From Haloglycomyces albus DSM 45210 (lineage in GTDB: Bacteria > Actinomycetota > Actinomycetes > Mycobacteriales > Micromonosporaceae), in NCBI RefSeq assembly GCF_000527155.1, contig NZ_AZUQ01000001.1, positions 186,001 to 250,000 of the forward strand: DNA of 64,000 bases, in the 5' to 3' direction. Positions 57,843 through 64,000 of this stretch are shown here, piece after piece. Positions within the stretch are counted from its first letter, which is position 1, and each line of letters starts with the position of its first letter. Under the pieces are notes generated by a model. It did not search any database. It saw only the letters and a program-made list of their open reading frames with translations, and was not told the origin of the DNA. The translations under genes and the position numbers were made by a program.

Positions 57843-59027
57843 CTACCGCCGTTTCGCCTCGGCGAGCGCTTCAATAATCTCCACCGCTCGTCGCGTGCCG
57901 CCTTCGCGTTGTGTGTCATGGGCAAGTTGGACAGATCGCTCCTTGACCGTAGCGTCATGCGTCAGTTCGGTGACGGCGTCGCGCAGGGTCTCGGGAGTTA
58001 CCTCCTCGGTGTCAATGCGTCGGGCGATTCCCAGTTCGACAAGTCGGTCGGCATTCATGAACTGGTCGACTGCTTGCGGTACCGCGACCATGGGGGTGCC
58101 GGAGAGAAGCCCTTCGGAACTGCCACCCATACCGGCGTGTGTAATGAACGCGTCGGCATGGGTGAGCATGGCTCGCTGAGGGATCCAGTTATGGATTTCG
58201 ATGTTGTTGGGGATGGTGCCGAAGTCGTCGGCGGTAAGGTGTTTGCCGATTTGGAGAACGACGTGCCATTCGGGTAGGTCACCAAAGGCACTGATGCATG
58301 CACGGTAGAAGTCCGGTTGGCGGGTGAATGCCGATCCGAGCGAGATGACAAGGAGGCGTTTGTCGTCGTGCGGTGGTGTCCATTGTTCGTCGTTGTCCAG
58401 TGAAAAGCACGGTCCTACGAACGAGACTCGGTCGCGATCGACGAGGTCGGCATGCGGTTGCATCGCTGAGGGGATGACGGCGACGCAACGGTCGGGGTTG
58501 GCGGGGAATTCCCCGGCGTCAGTGGTGGTGGCACCGGACGTCGTCAGCCAGTGTTCGAATTTCGTGCGGTATTCGGTGGCTCCTGGCAGCTCCCACAGCT
58601 GGGCGAGCATTTCTTCGGTGTAGCCTTTCCACCCGACGACGGCGGGGGAAATTTGCAGGCTGGGACGTCCTTGCGTTTCCGCGAGGACACGTCCGGGATA
58701 TCCGCCGATGTCGTACATATAGAGGTCGGCGGGGGTTTCGGTGTAGAAATCGCGGACCTGTGAGTAGGCATTGATGGAGTTGGTGAGGAACGTGTCCATC
58801 TGTCCGATGGGATCTTCGGGCCAGTCATTGTCAGCGACGGGCAACGAGGAATCGTACGGAACCAGTGTCGCGCCCGTATCTTCGATGATGTCGCGAACGG
58901 AGGGGTCATTCGCGTAGGTCACGTGGTGCCCTTGGGAGACGAGTTCACGGATGATGTCAATACTGGGCAGGATATGGCTGATGGCGGGGACACCGATCAT
59001 CGCGATGTGGTGGCGGGTGTTATTCAT
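57843..59027 (-). CDS. Macrolide-type UDP-glycosyltransferase (GT1 family)
   Basis: A 394-residue GT-B glycosyltransferase of the MGT/OleD type. The C-terminal UDP-sugar motif is seen from VEIHNWIPQRAMLTHADAF to THAGMGGSSEGLLSGTPMVAVPQAVDQ (about 285-325). The N-terminal acceptor half starts HIAMIGVPAISHILPSIDIIREL. Such enzymes inactivate macrolides by glucosylation or glycosylate natural products. It stands beside tRNA-Arg with no partner genes, as is common for acquired detoxification genes, but no att repeat is visible. Confidence 0.88.
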   Translation of the reverse strand: MNNTRHHIAMIGVPAISHILPSIDIIRELVSQGHHVTYANDPSVRDIIEDTGATLVPYDSSLPVADNDWPEDPIGQMDTFLTNSINAYSQVRDFYTETPADLYMYDIGGYPGRVLAETQGRPSLQISPAVVGWKGYTEEMLAQLWELPGATEYRTKFEHWLTTSGATTTDAGEFPANPDRCVAVIPSAMQPHADLVDRDRVSFVGPCFSLDNDEQWTPPHDDKRLLVISLGSAFTRQPDFYRACISAFGDLPEWHVVLQIGKHLTADDFGTIPNNIEIHNWIPQRAMLTHADAFITHAGMGGSSEGLLSGTPMVAVPQAVDQFMNADRLVELGIARRIDTEEVTPETLRDAVTELTHDATVKERSVQLAHDTQREGGTRRAVEIIEALAEAKRR

Positions 59028-59308
59028 GGCTGCACCTATTACTTATTGTGAGGGACCTCGAAAACGTCACGAGAATTCTAACGGAACATGCCTTGGAGCG
59101 CATGCTGATTACGGTGCAACCGCTCAATAACGTCGGATGCGGCGCTGGCATAAAGTTCCGCCGGTTACGCGGTGTAAAGTAGTGGAGGAAATTCGGACAC
59201 GGTTTCTGTACCGATTCGTGAGTTTCAGTTCGAACACCGTTTTCCCGGCAGGACTTATCTCCGGTTTCCGGACAGCCAATGTCACCCCCGTTCAGGAAAG
59301 GGAAGCCC
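59028..59308. other. Divergent intergenic region between glycosyltransferase and LysE genes
   Basis: About 280 bases with no supported gene; it must contain the promoters of both genes. GGAAAGGGAAG before 59309 is the ribosome site for lysE. No clear operator is visible. Confidence 0.4.
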
Positions 59309-59932
59309 GTGGACCTTATCAGTTTGGGCGTGTTCATCGGTGCCCTGTTCATTAACGCCGGTACGCCTGGCCCCAGCGTGGTGGCGCTGGTGTCCCGTGT
59401 CATCAGCAACGGCTGTCGCGAAGTCCTCCCGTTTACTCTCGCCATGTGGATCGGCGAAGTCCTGTGGTTGACCGTCGCTCTGGCGGGACTGTCCACCATC
59501 GCGCTGAAATTCCACGTCGCCTTCCTGGTTTTGAAATGGGCAGGCGTCGCCTATCTGTGTTGGTTGGCCGTGGCAATGTGGCGGCGAAAAAGCTCCCCGG
59601 ACGAAGACGATGACGAATCCATTCCCCGCCGTCGCACGTCTACGGCCATGTTCGGTGCGGGCATGGCCCTCACCCTGGGAAACCCCAAGATCATGGTTTT
59701 CTATGTGGCCTTGCTTCCCACCCTTATCGACATATCGCATCCGGGTGTCGCGACCTGGGCCGTCCTTGCCGCAGCGACAGCCACGACACTTGCCGTCGTC
59801 GACGTGACGTGGATGGCGGTGGCCAGTCGGCTTCGGCTGCTCCTCCGGTCGCCCCGGATGACCAGACTGGCCAATCGCGTCAGCGCCATGGCACTCGGTG
59901 GAGCCGCCGCCGTCATCGCCACTAAACACTAG
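59309..59932 (+). CDS. LysE/RhtB-family amino acid exporter
   Basis: A 207-residue exporter with about six membrane helices. The family motif GPSVVALVSRVISNGCREVLPFTL (about 20-43) and the GMALTLGNPKIMVFYVALLP segment (about 116-135) are clear. It exports amino acids such as threonine or homoserine. I chose the GTG at 59309, with a strong GGAAAGGGAAG upstream, over ATG at 59279. It is convergent with the SnoaL-like gene. Confidence 0.88.
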   Translation: MDLISLGVFIGALFINAGTPGPSVVALVSRVISNGCREVLPFTLAMWIGEVLWLTVALAGLSTIALKFHVAFLVLKWAGVAYLCWLAVAMWRRKSSPDEDDDESIPRRRTSTAMFGAGMALTLGNPKIMVFYVALLPTLIDISHPGVATWAVLAAATATTLAVVDVTWMAVASRLRLLLRSPRMTRLANRVSAMALGGAAAVIATKH

Positions 59933-60040
59933 AACGTTCGGTTACGGGCACCCGCGCATCCATTCCGAAGGGGAACCGGAACGCTCCTCACCGAAAACGT
60001 CCATCGTGCCGCGAGAGGAGCGCCGCCGGACGGTACCGCT

Positions 60041-60071
60041 CGCCTGGCGGGATTGAAGAACCCGCCAGGCG
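60041..60071. terminator. Bidirectional terminator between LysE and SnoaL-like genes
   Basis: A perfect 11-base inverted repeat, CGCCTGGCGGG (60041-60051) with CCCGCCAGGCG (60061-60071). Confidence 0.8.
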
Positions 60072-60095
60072 TGAGACCACTTGGGGCGAGAGCGG

Positions 60096-60512
60096 TCAAG
60101 CGGCGTCGGGTCTGGGAGACCGACGGGTGTTGTGGAAGGAGGCGAACTTCCAGTGTTCGCCGTCTCGCACGGCGGTGAAGGAAACGATGGACTCCCTCTC
60201 CGGCGGCACTCCGGCCCCCACGTCCACTTCCACACCACCGGTTGAAATCACCACTGCGACGTCAGGCGACAGCATCTTGATGTTCGTCTCCCCGGCGTCA
60301 TCCATCCGAGAGCCTTTGAGCGGACCCTCGAACAGGTAACGGTGAGACTCCTCGATCGCTTTGCGCCCACGGAAACGCTGCCCGAAAAAGGTGATGTAGT
60401 CGGCGTCGGCGGTGAATTCGTCGGCATACGCTGTAGCGTCACCTTGGTTCCACGCTTCCGCCAGCCGCTCCAGTCCTGCTCGTATTTCGTTCTTCTCTTC
60501 GTCGTATCGCAT
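60096..60512 (-). CDS. SnoaL-like / DUF4440 (SgcJ/EcaC) family protein
   Basis: A 138-residue cone-shaped alpha+beta barrel of the NTF2 superfamily: LERLAEAWNQGDATAYADEFTADADYITFFGQRFRGRKAI is the typical start, ending SFTAVRDGEHWKFASFHNTR. Members of this SgcJ/EcaC group act in polyketide or enediyne pathways or have unknown roles; here the gene is isolated, so no pathway can be assigned. The ATG at 60512 is chosen; a frame to 60743 lacks conservation. Confidence 0.82.
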   Translation of the reverse strand: MRYDEEKNEIRAGLERLAEAWNQGDATAYADEFTADADYITFFGQRFRGRKAIEESHRYLFEGPLKGSRMDDAGETNIKMLSPDVAVVISTGGVEVDVGAGVPPERESIVSFTAVRDGEHWKFASFHNTRRSPRPDAA

Positions 60513-60664
60513 GTTCCGTTTCCTACTCCTATAGGTCGGAGCGCTGCGAGCGCCGACGGCGGTTATGGTGGTGAATGAACGAATCACCGGGGCCGCCCGC
60601 ACTTGCTGCGCGTGTCGTCTCGGTTCGTGGGGTGCGGCGGACGTGGCAGCGCCCGTCGTACCCG

Positions 60665-61255
60665 TTACTCGGGCAGTGGAGGTAGCTCCGCAGCCCAGGT
60701 CACGTTCCCTGTATTCATGTGCTCTATCAGCTGCTCCGTCCACGTGAGTTCGGCGTTGTCGCGATTTCTTTCGAATTCGACTTCCAGCGCCGGAAGCCGG
60801 GGCAGACCTGCCTCGGCCATCTCGGCGAGGGTTCGGTCGGCCTCGTTGACGAGTTCGCGCAGTGAGTCGGCCCGTACTCGTAGGGAGTTCTTCGCTTCGT
60901 GTAGCGGTAGGGCTCCCATGAGCGATAGGGCCGCAACGGTTGGCGTGGAATCGCGGTCCACGGTTTCCAGTAGGCTCTTCAGCCGTCCGACCAGATCACT
61001 GCGTCCGTCGTCGGTGATTTTGTATACGGTCCGCTCCGGGCGGTTGCCGTCCTTGACCGTTTCGACGGGTGCGATGCGGCCGGAGTCGCTGAGTTTGCGG
61101 ACGGCGTGATAGAGGCTGCGTGGCAGTCCTTGCACGTAGTCCTTATGTGTGACAGCGATGAAGCGCAGCATGCCGTAGGCGTGCCTCGGCCCTTGCGTCA
61201 GCAGCGCCAATACGGTGAGCCCCACTAGGTCCCGCTCTGATTTGCGCCCCGCCAT
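60665..61255 (-). CDS. PadR-family transcriptional regulator
   Basis: A 196-residue regulator with the PadR winged helix (about 8-90: LVGLTVLALLTQGPRHAYGMLRFI, then the LPRSLYHAVRKLSDSGRI recognition region) and a helical C-terminal dimerisation domain (about 110-190). The ATG at 61255 has GGAGAG upstream. A 19-bp perfect palindrome lies 29 bases upstream of the start, where an autoregulatory operator is expected. It is next to, but separated by a terminator from, mshB. Confidence 0.88.
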   Translation of the reverse strand: MAGRKSERDLVGLTVLALLTQGPRHAYGMLRFIAVTHKDYVQGLPRSLYHAVRKLSDSGRIAPVETVKDGNRPERTVYKITDDGRSDLVGRLKSLLETVDRDSTPTVAALSLMGALPLHEAKNSLRVRADSLRELVNEADRTLAEMAEAGLPRLPALEVEFERNRDNAELTWTEQLIEHMNTGNVTWAAELPPLPE

Positions 61256-61283
61256 GATCTCTCCGTAGATGATGCAGAAATTA

Positions 61284-61302
61284 ATAGTGCAATTTGCACT
61301 AT
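61284..61302. promoter_or_regulatory. Perfect 19-bp palindrome, probable PadR operator
   Basis: ATAGTGCAATTTGCACTAT is a perfect inverted repeat of nine-base arms around a central T. It lies 29 bases upstream of the second padR-like gene, in AT-rich DNA typical of a promoter. Autoregulation by binding between -35 and -10 is known for PadR; that this is the site is inference. Confidence 0.72.
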
Positions 61303-61373
61303 ACAGGAAGACACGCCTCGCTACAAGCCGATTGTCCCGTGAGAGGAAAGTTCTCCAGTCGATCCGCGCGGTT

Positions 61374-61391
61374 GGCGACGCGGGCGTCGCC
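61374..61391 (-). terminator. Terminator after mshB
   Basis: GGCGACG (61374-61380) pairs with CGTCGCC (61385-61391), 18 bases past the mshB stop. Confidence 0.6.
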
Positions 61392-61408
61392 CCACACTCC
61401 ACCACCCC

Positions 61409-62290
61409 TCAGGACAGTAGGTCACCTTCCCAGTCGTACGGCCCGCTTCCCTGGCCTCTGTCACCCTTGACCAGGCGGTAGTACTCCGTGGTGCGCGTAT
61501 CGTCGCCCAAGGTGGCCGTCAGCACCCAGAGCCAGTCGTTCTCCGCGATCTGCGTACGGTACGCCCGCATGGCCTGCAACTTGCGTTCCCCATTGTCGGA
61601 AGTGGTTCGAATCCGTGCGGAGATGTCCGCGTCAGGGGTCGCAAAGGGAACGTCTTCTGGGGCTTCAACCTCCGCAAAGGGGTTGTCGCTGGAATTGTGG
61701 AGCTTGTCGAAACCGATTCGCATGACACTGTCGGGCAAGGCTTTCCAGTAGATCTTACGAATCTCGTGCGCCGCCCCCAGTTCGGGACTCCAATTCGGAT
61801 CAGCGGCCAGCTCAGCGGCACGCATCGCGACGCGATGCGCCTGGATATGGTCGGGATGCCCATAGTCGCCATTGGGGTCGTAGGTAATCAGAACCTCGGG
61901 TTGCCGCTGTCGAATCACCCGTACGAGATCGAATGCGGCGTAGTCGACGTCGGCTTTCCAGAAACAGTGCGGATGGTCGTTGGTGCGCTCGCCCATCATT
62001 CCCGAATCACGCCAGCGACCGATACCGCCGAGGAAGTGCCAGTCGTCCACCCCGAGTGCGTCCATCGCTTGGAGATATTCGCTCAACCGCCACCCTCCTA
62101 GCTGATCGGAGGCGTGGGCGGCCAGGCCTTGGAGTTCAGGAACCCTGACTTCGCCCTCCTCCCCCAACGTGCAGGTAACGACGGTGACGTCTACCCCAGG
62201 GCGATTGGCGTAATGAGCGATCGTGGCACCGGTGGCGACCGTTTCATCGTCCGGGTGGGCATGGACGAACAGGATTCCCTCGCTAGACAT
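61409..62290 (-). CDS. mshB: N-acetyl-1-D-myo-inosityl-2-amino-2-deoxy-alpha-D-glucopyranoside deacetylase
   Basis: A 293-residue LmbE-fold zinc deacetylase of mycothiol synthesis, acting on GlcNAc-Ins. Zinc ligands are in AHPDDE (11-16; H12, D15) and GHPDH (144-148). The family segment TLGEEGEVRVPELQGLAA and the conserved GRWRDSGMMG identify MshB over Mca, whose sequences are longer. Mycothiol is the main low-molecular thiol of actinobacteria. It is transcribed alone, with a terminator after it, and is divergent from the sdh operon. Confidence 0.92.
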   Translation of the reverse strand: MSSEGILFVHAHPDDETVATGATIAHYANRPGVDVTVVTCTLGEEGEVRVPELQGLAAHASDQLGGWRLSEYLQAMDALGVDDWHFLGGIGRWRDSGMMGERTNDHPHCFWKADVDYAAFDLVRVIRQRQPEVLITYDPNGDYGHPDHIQAHRVAMRAAELAADPNWSPELGAAHEIRKIYWKALPDSVMRIGFDKLHNSSDNPFAEVEAPEDVPFATPDADISARIRTTSDNGERKLQAMRAYRTQIAENDWLWVLTATLGDDTRTTEYYRLVKGDRGQGSGPYDWEGDLLS

Positions 62291-62397
62291 GCGTCTACGC
62301 TAGCCCAGTCGCCGCCTCACGTGCGTATTCCGAGGTGAAATTTGTCGACCGAACCTCACTATGACATGAACATATTTCACTTATGTGACATACCCCA

Positions 62398-62426
62398 TTG
62401 ACATAGATCATACTAGAGACGATATT
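62398..62426 (+). promoter_or_regulatory. Probable promoter of the sdh operon
   Basis: TTGACA (62398-62403), a 17-base spacer and GATATT (62421-62426) form a good vegetative promoter. TGACAT repeats upstream (62362-62400) could bind a regulator. The ribosome site AGGAG lies just before the ATG at 62465. Confidence 0.65.
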
Positions 62427-62464
62427 CTGCGCCAGAGGACGACTTACGCACATAGGAGTGCCAG

Positions 62465-63268
62465 ATGACCAAAGCCGAGCCCGCCGTCACATCCCCACCT
62501 CGAGCCGAGATACCGCAGCCGCAACTGCGTCGCGATCGTTGGTGGATCGGTCCAGTCCTGACTGTCCTGGGACTCACCGCCTGGGTCGCCTACGCCACGG
62601 CGCGAGTTTTCTACCAGGGCCACTATTTCGTCGCCGACTACCACTACCTCACGCCGTTCTACTCCCCCTGCGTCTCCACCGGCTGCGTCCCGGAATCCTC
62701 CCTGTTCGGTCAGTTCATCCCCAACCATCCCCTCATCCCCTTCGCGGCGATCTCGCTGCCGTTCCTGCTACTGTTCCGGTTCACCTGCTACTACTACCGG
62801 CGCGCCTACTATCGTTCCTTCTGGATTTCTCCACCCGCCTGCGCCGTGCCCGACGGACATGCCTCATATTCCGGGGAATCGAGATTCCCGCTGATAGGAC
62901 AGAATCTTCACCGTTATTTCTTCTACGCCGCCTTCGCGATTGCCTTGATCAACACCGCCGATGCCGTCATCGCCATGCAGTCGCCCAGTGGATTCGGTTT
63001 CGGGCTCGGCAACATCATCCTGTGGGCCAACGTGATCCTGCTCTGGTGTTATACCTTCGGATGCCACTCCTGTCGCCACATCATGGGCGGACGCATCAAT
63101 CACTTCTCCCGCCATCCGGTGCGGTATCGCTTGTGGACGATTGCTTCCGCGTTGAACACCCGCCACATGTTCTTCGCCTGGATCACCCTGCTGTCACTGG
63201 CCGTCGCCGACTTCTACGTCATGGCCGTCGCCGCGGGCTGGATCAGCGACCTGCGACTCATCGGATAG
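62465..63268 (+). CDS. Succinate dehydrogenase (Sdh1-type) membrane anchor subunit
   Basis: A 267-residue membrane protein with about five to six helices, matching the cytochrome b-like anchor of actinobacterial Sdh1 (Rv0249c-like). The pattern of histidines in the helices, for example in NLHRYFFYAAFAIA, HSCRHIMGG, and the long periplasmic loop with YSPCVSTGCVPESS, is characteristic of that group. It anchors SdhA/SdhB and passes electrons to quinone. It is followed by sdhA after 34 bases, with a clear promoter upstream. Confidence 0.88.
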   Translation: MTKAEPAVTSPPRAEIPQPQLRRDRWWIGPVLTVLGLTAWVAYATARVFYQGHYFVADYHYLTPFYSPCVSTGCVPESSLFGQFIPNHPLIPFAAISLPFLLLFRFTCYYYRRAYYRSFWISPPACAVPDGHASYSGESRFPLIGQNLHRYFFYAAFAIALINTADAVIAMQSPSGFGFGLGNIILWANVILLWCYTFGCHSCRHIMGGRINHFSRHPVRYRLWTIASALNTRHMFFAWITLLSLAVADFYVMAVAAGWISDLRLIG

Positions 63269-63302
63269 CCCCACCACGCCAAGACGACAACTGAGGAACC
63301 AC

Positions 63303-64000
63303 ATGATCACTCAATACGATATTGACCGCTTGAACTGCGATGTCCTGGTCATCGGCTCCGGCGGAGCCGGATTGCGAGCCGCCGTCGAAGCCCGCCTCGA
63401 AGGGGCGGACGTCCTCGTCATATCCAAGTCCCTCTTCGGCAAGGCCCACACGGTCATGGCCGAAGGCGGTGCGGCCGCCGCCATGGGCAATGTCAACTCC
63501 GGGGACAACTGGGAAGTGCATTTCCGTGACACCATGCGAGGCGGAAAGTTTCTCAACAACTACCGCATGGCCGAACTGCATGCCAAGGAGGCACCGCAAC
63601 GGATCTGGGAATTGGAAACCTACGGAGCTCTGTTCGACCGCACCCCACAGGGAAAAATCAGCCAGCGCAATTTCGGCGGACACGAATACCCGCGCCTCGC
63701 ACACGTCGGTGACCGCACCGGCCTGGAACTGATTCGCACGCTCCAGCAGAAAATCGTCGCCCTGCAACAGCAGGACGAACGCGACGGCAGCGACGCCACG
63801 ATCCGTATCCTGGACGAGACGACCATAACCGAACTGATTAAAGAAGACGGCGGTGTGGCCGGTGCCTTCGGGTATCGACGCGATACCGGACGATTCCTGG
63901 CCATCGAATCCGCCGCCGTCATCATGGCGACCGGCGGGATCGGACGGTCGTTCAGCGTGACCTCCAATTCATGGGAATACACCGGCGACGGCCATGCCTT
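63303..64000 (+). CDS. sdhA: Succinate dehydrogenase flavoprotein subunit, 5' part (runs off the window)
   Basis: The first 232 codons of an open frame starting ATG at 63303 and continuing past the window. The FAD-binding dinucleotide fold is seen as VLVIGSGGAGLRAAVEARLEGA (about 14-35), then SKSLFGKAHTVMAEGGAAAAMG with the histidine that carries FAD covalently in this family, and the GDRTGLELIRTLQQ segment. It oxidises succinate to fumarate. It belongs to one operon with the membrane subunit upstream; sdhB should follow outside the window. Confidence 0.93.
   Translation, partial: MITQYDIDRLNCDVLVIGSGGAGLRAAVEARLEGADVLVISKSLFGKAHTVMAEGGAAAAMGNVNSGDNWEVHFRDTMRGGKFLNNYRMAELHAKEAPQRIWELETYGALFDRTPQGKISQRNFGGHEYPRLAHVGDRTGLELIRTLQQKIVALQQQDERDGSDATIRILDETTITELIKEDGGVAGAFGYRRDTGRFLAIESAAVIMATGGIGRSFSVTSNSWEYTGDGHA

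Overview
The window is chromosomal DNA from a moderately high-GC actinobacterium. This is supported by WhiB, DUF3499, DUF501, a NucS mismatch endonuclease, an acyl-CoA carboxylase epsilon subunit, the mycothiol deacetylase MshB, a SepX/GlpR-like divisome protein and Sdh1-type succinate dehydrogenase. The GC content and gene order would fit a Glycomyces-like lineage, but I cannot place it below the phylum.

Layout. 0.2-5 kb: Maf, acyl-CoA carboxylase epsilon and beta with a NYN-domain protein between them, divergent BirA, and a PH-domain membrane protein. 5-12 kb: a double GNAT protein, then a mannose-activation block (manA, SIS-domain isomerase, Trm112-like protein, manB) ending at DUF3499, a divergent zincin-fold protein and a WhiB regulator. 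13.5-16.6 kb: a membrane protein, manC, nucS and gtrA. 16.6-21.5 kb: two divergent signalling genes, an ECF sigma factor fused to a zinc-finger, membrane and extracellular part, and a Ser/Thr kinase with a cysteine-rich triple-repeat ectodomain. 21.8-28.3 kb: cell-division and translation genes (sepX-like, trmB, smpB, M23 hydrolase, ftsX, ftsE, prfB). 28.4-37.9 kb: PadR regulator, second kinase with a divergent PP2C phosphatase, peptide transporter, ppx, DUF501, divIC/ftsB, eno, a lipoprotein and tRNA-Glu. 38-40.5 kb: accessory segment with a third kinase-like gene, a small overlapping ORF and an orphan TnpB. 40.9-49.6 kb: branched-chain amino acid ABC operon (with a LivM-LivG fusion) and a Ugp-like ABC operon lacking its ATPase. 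49.7-57.7 kb: small membrane and DivIVA-like proteins, cysG-like siroheme synthase, class A PBP, SURF1, M20 dipeptidase, M48 protease and tRNA-Arg. 57.8-64 kb: glycosyltransferase, LysE exporter, SnoaL-like protein, PadR regulator with a perfect operator palindrome, mshB, and the start of an sdh operon running off the window.

The most unusual feature is a repeated, intergenic, structured element of about 165-190 nt. Three good copies (1-190, 6709-6892, 42229-42391) and one degenerate copy (about 6620-6700) all lie on the + strand. They share short sequence blocks (GCCGC...GCGGCGGT, GAGCTGGAGANGAGCTC, AGCTGAGCGGTCACC). Their helices are preserved although sequences differ: GCCGC/GCGGC against GCCGT/ACGGC, and one long stem completely replaced in the third copy. 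Two stems need G-U pairs that exist only on the + strand. This points to a mobile structured RNA. An omega-RNA-like (HEARO/IscB-type) guide scaffold is my leading but unproven guess; no IscB is in the window.

Other points worth following: RF2 with SKY in place of its SPF stop-codon-reading tripeptide, the sigma factor with a large extracellular domain, the LivM-LivG fusion, and the orphan TnpB with a right-end hairpin pair.
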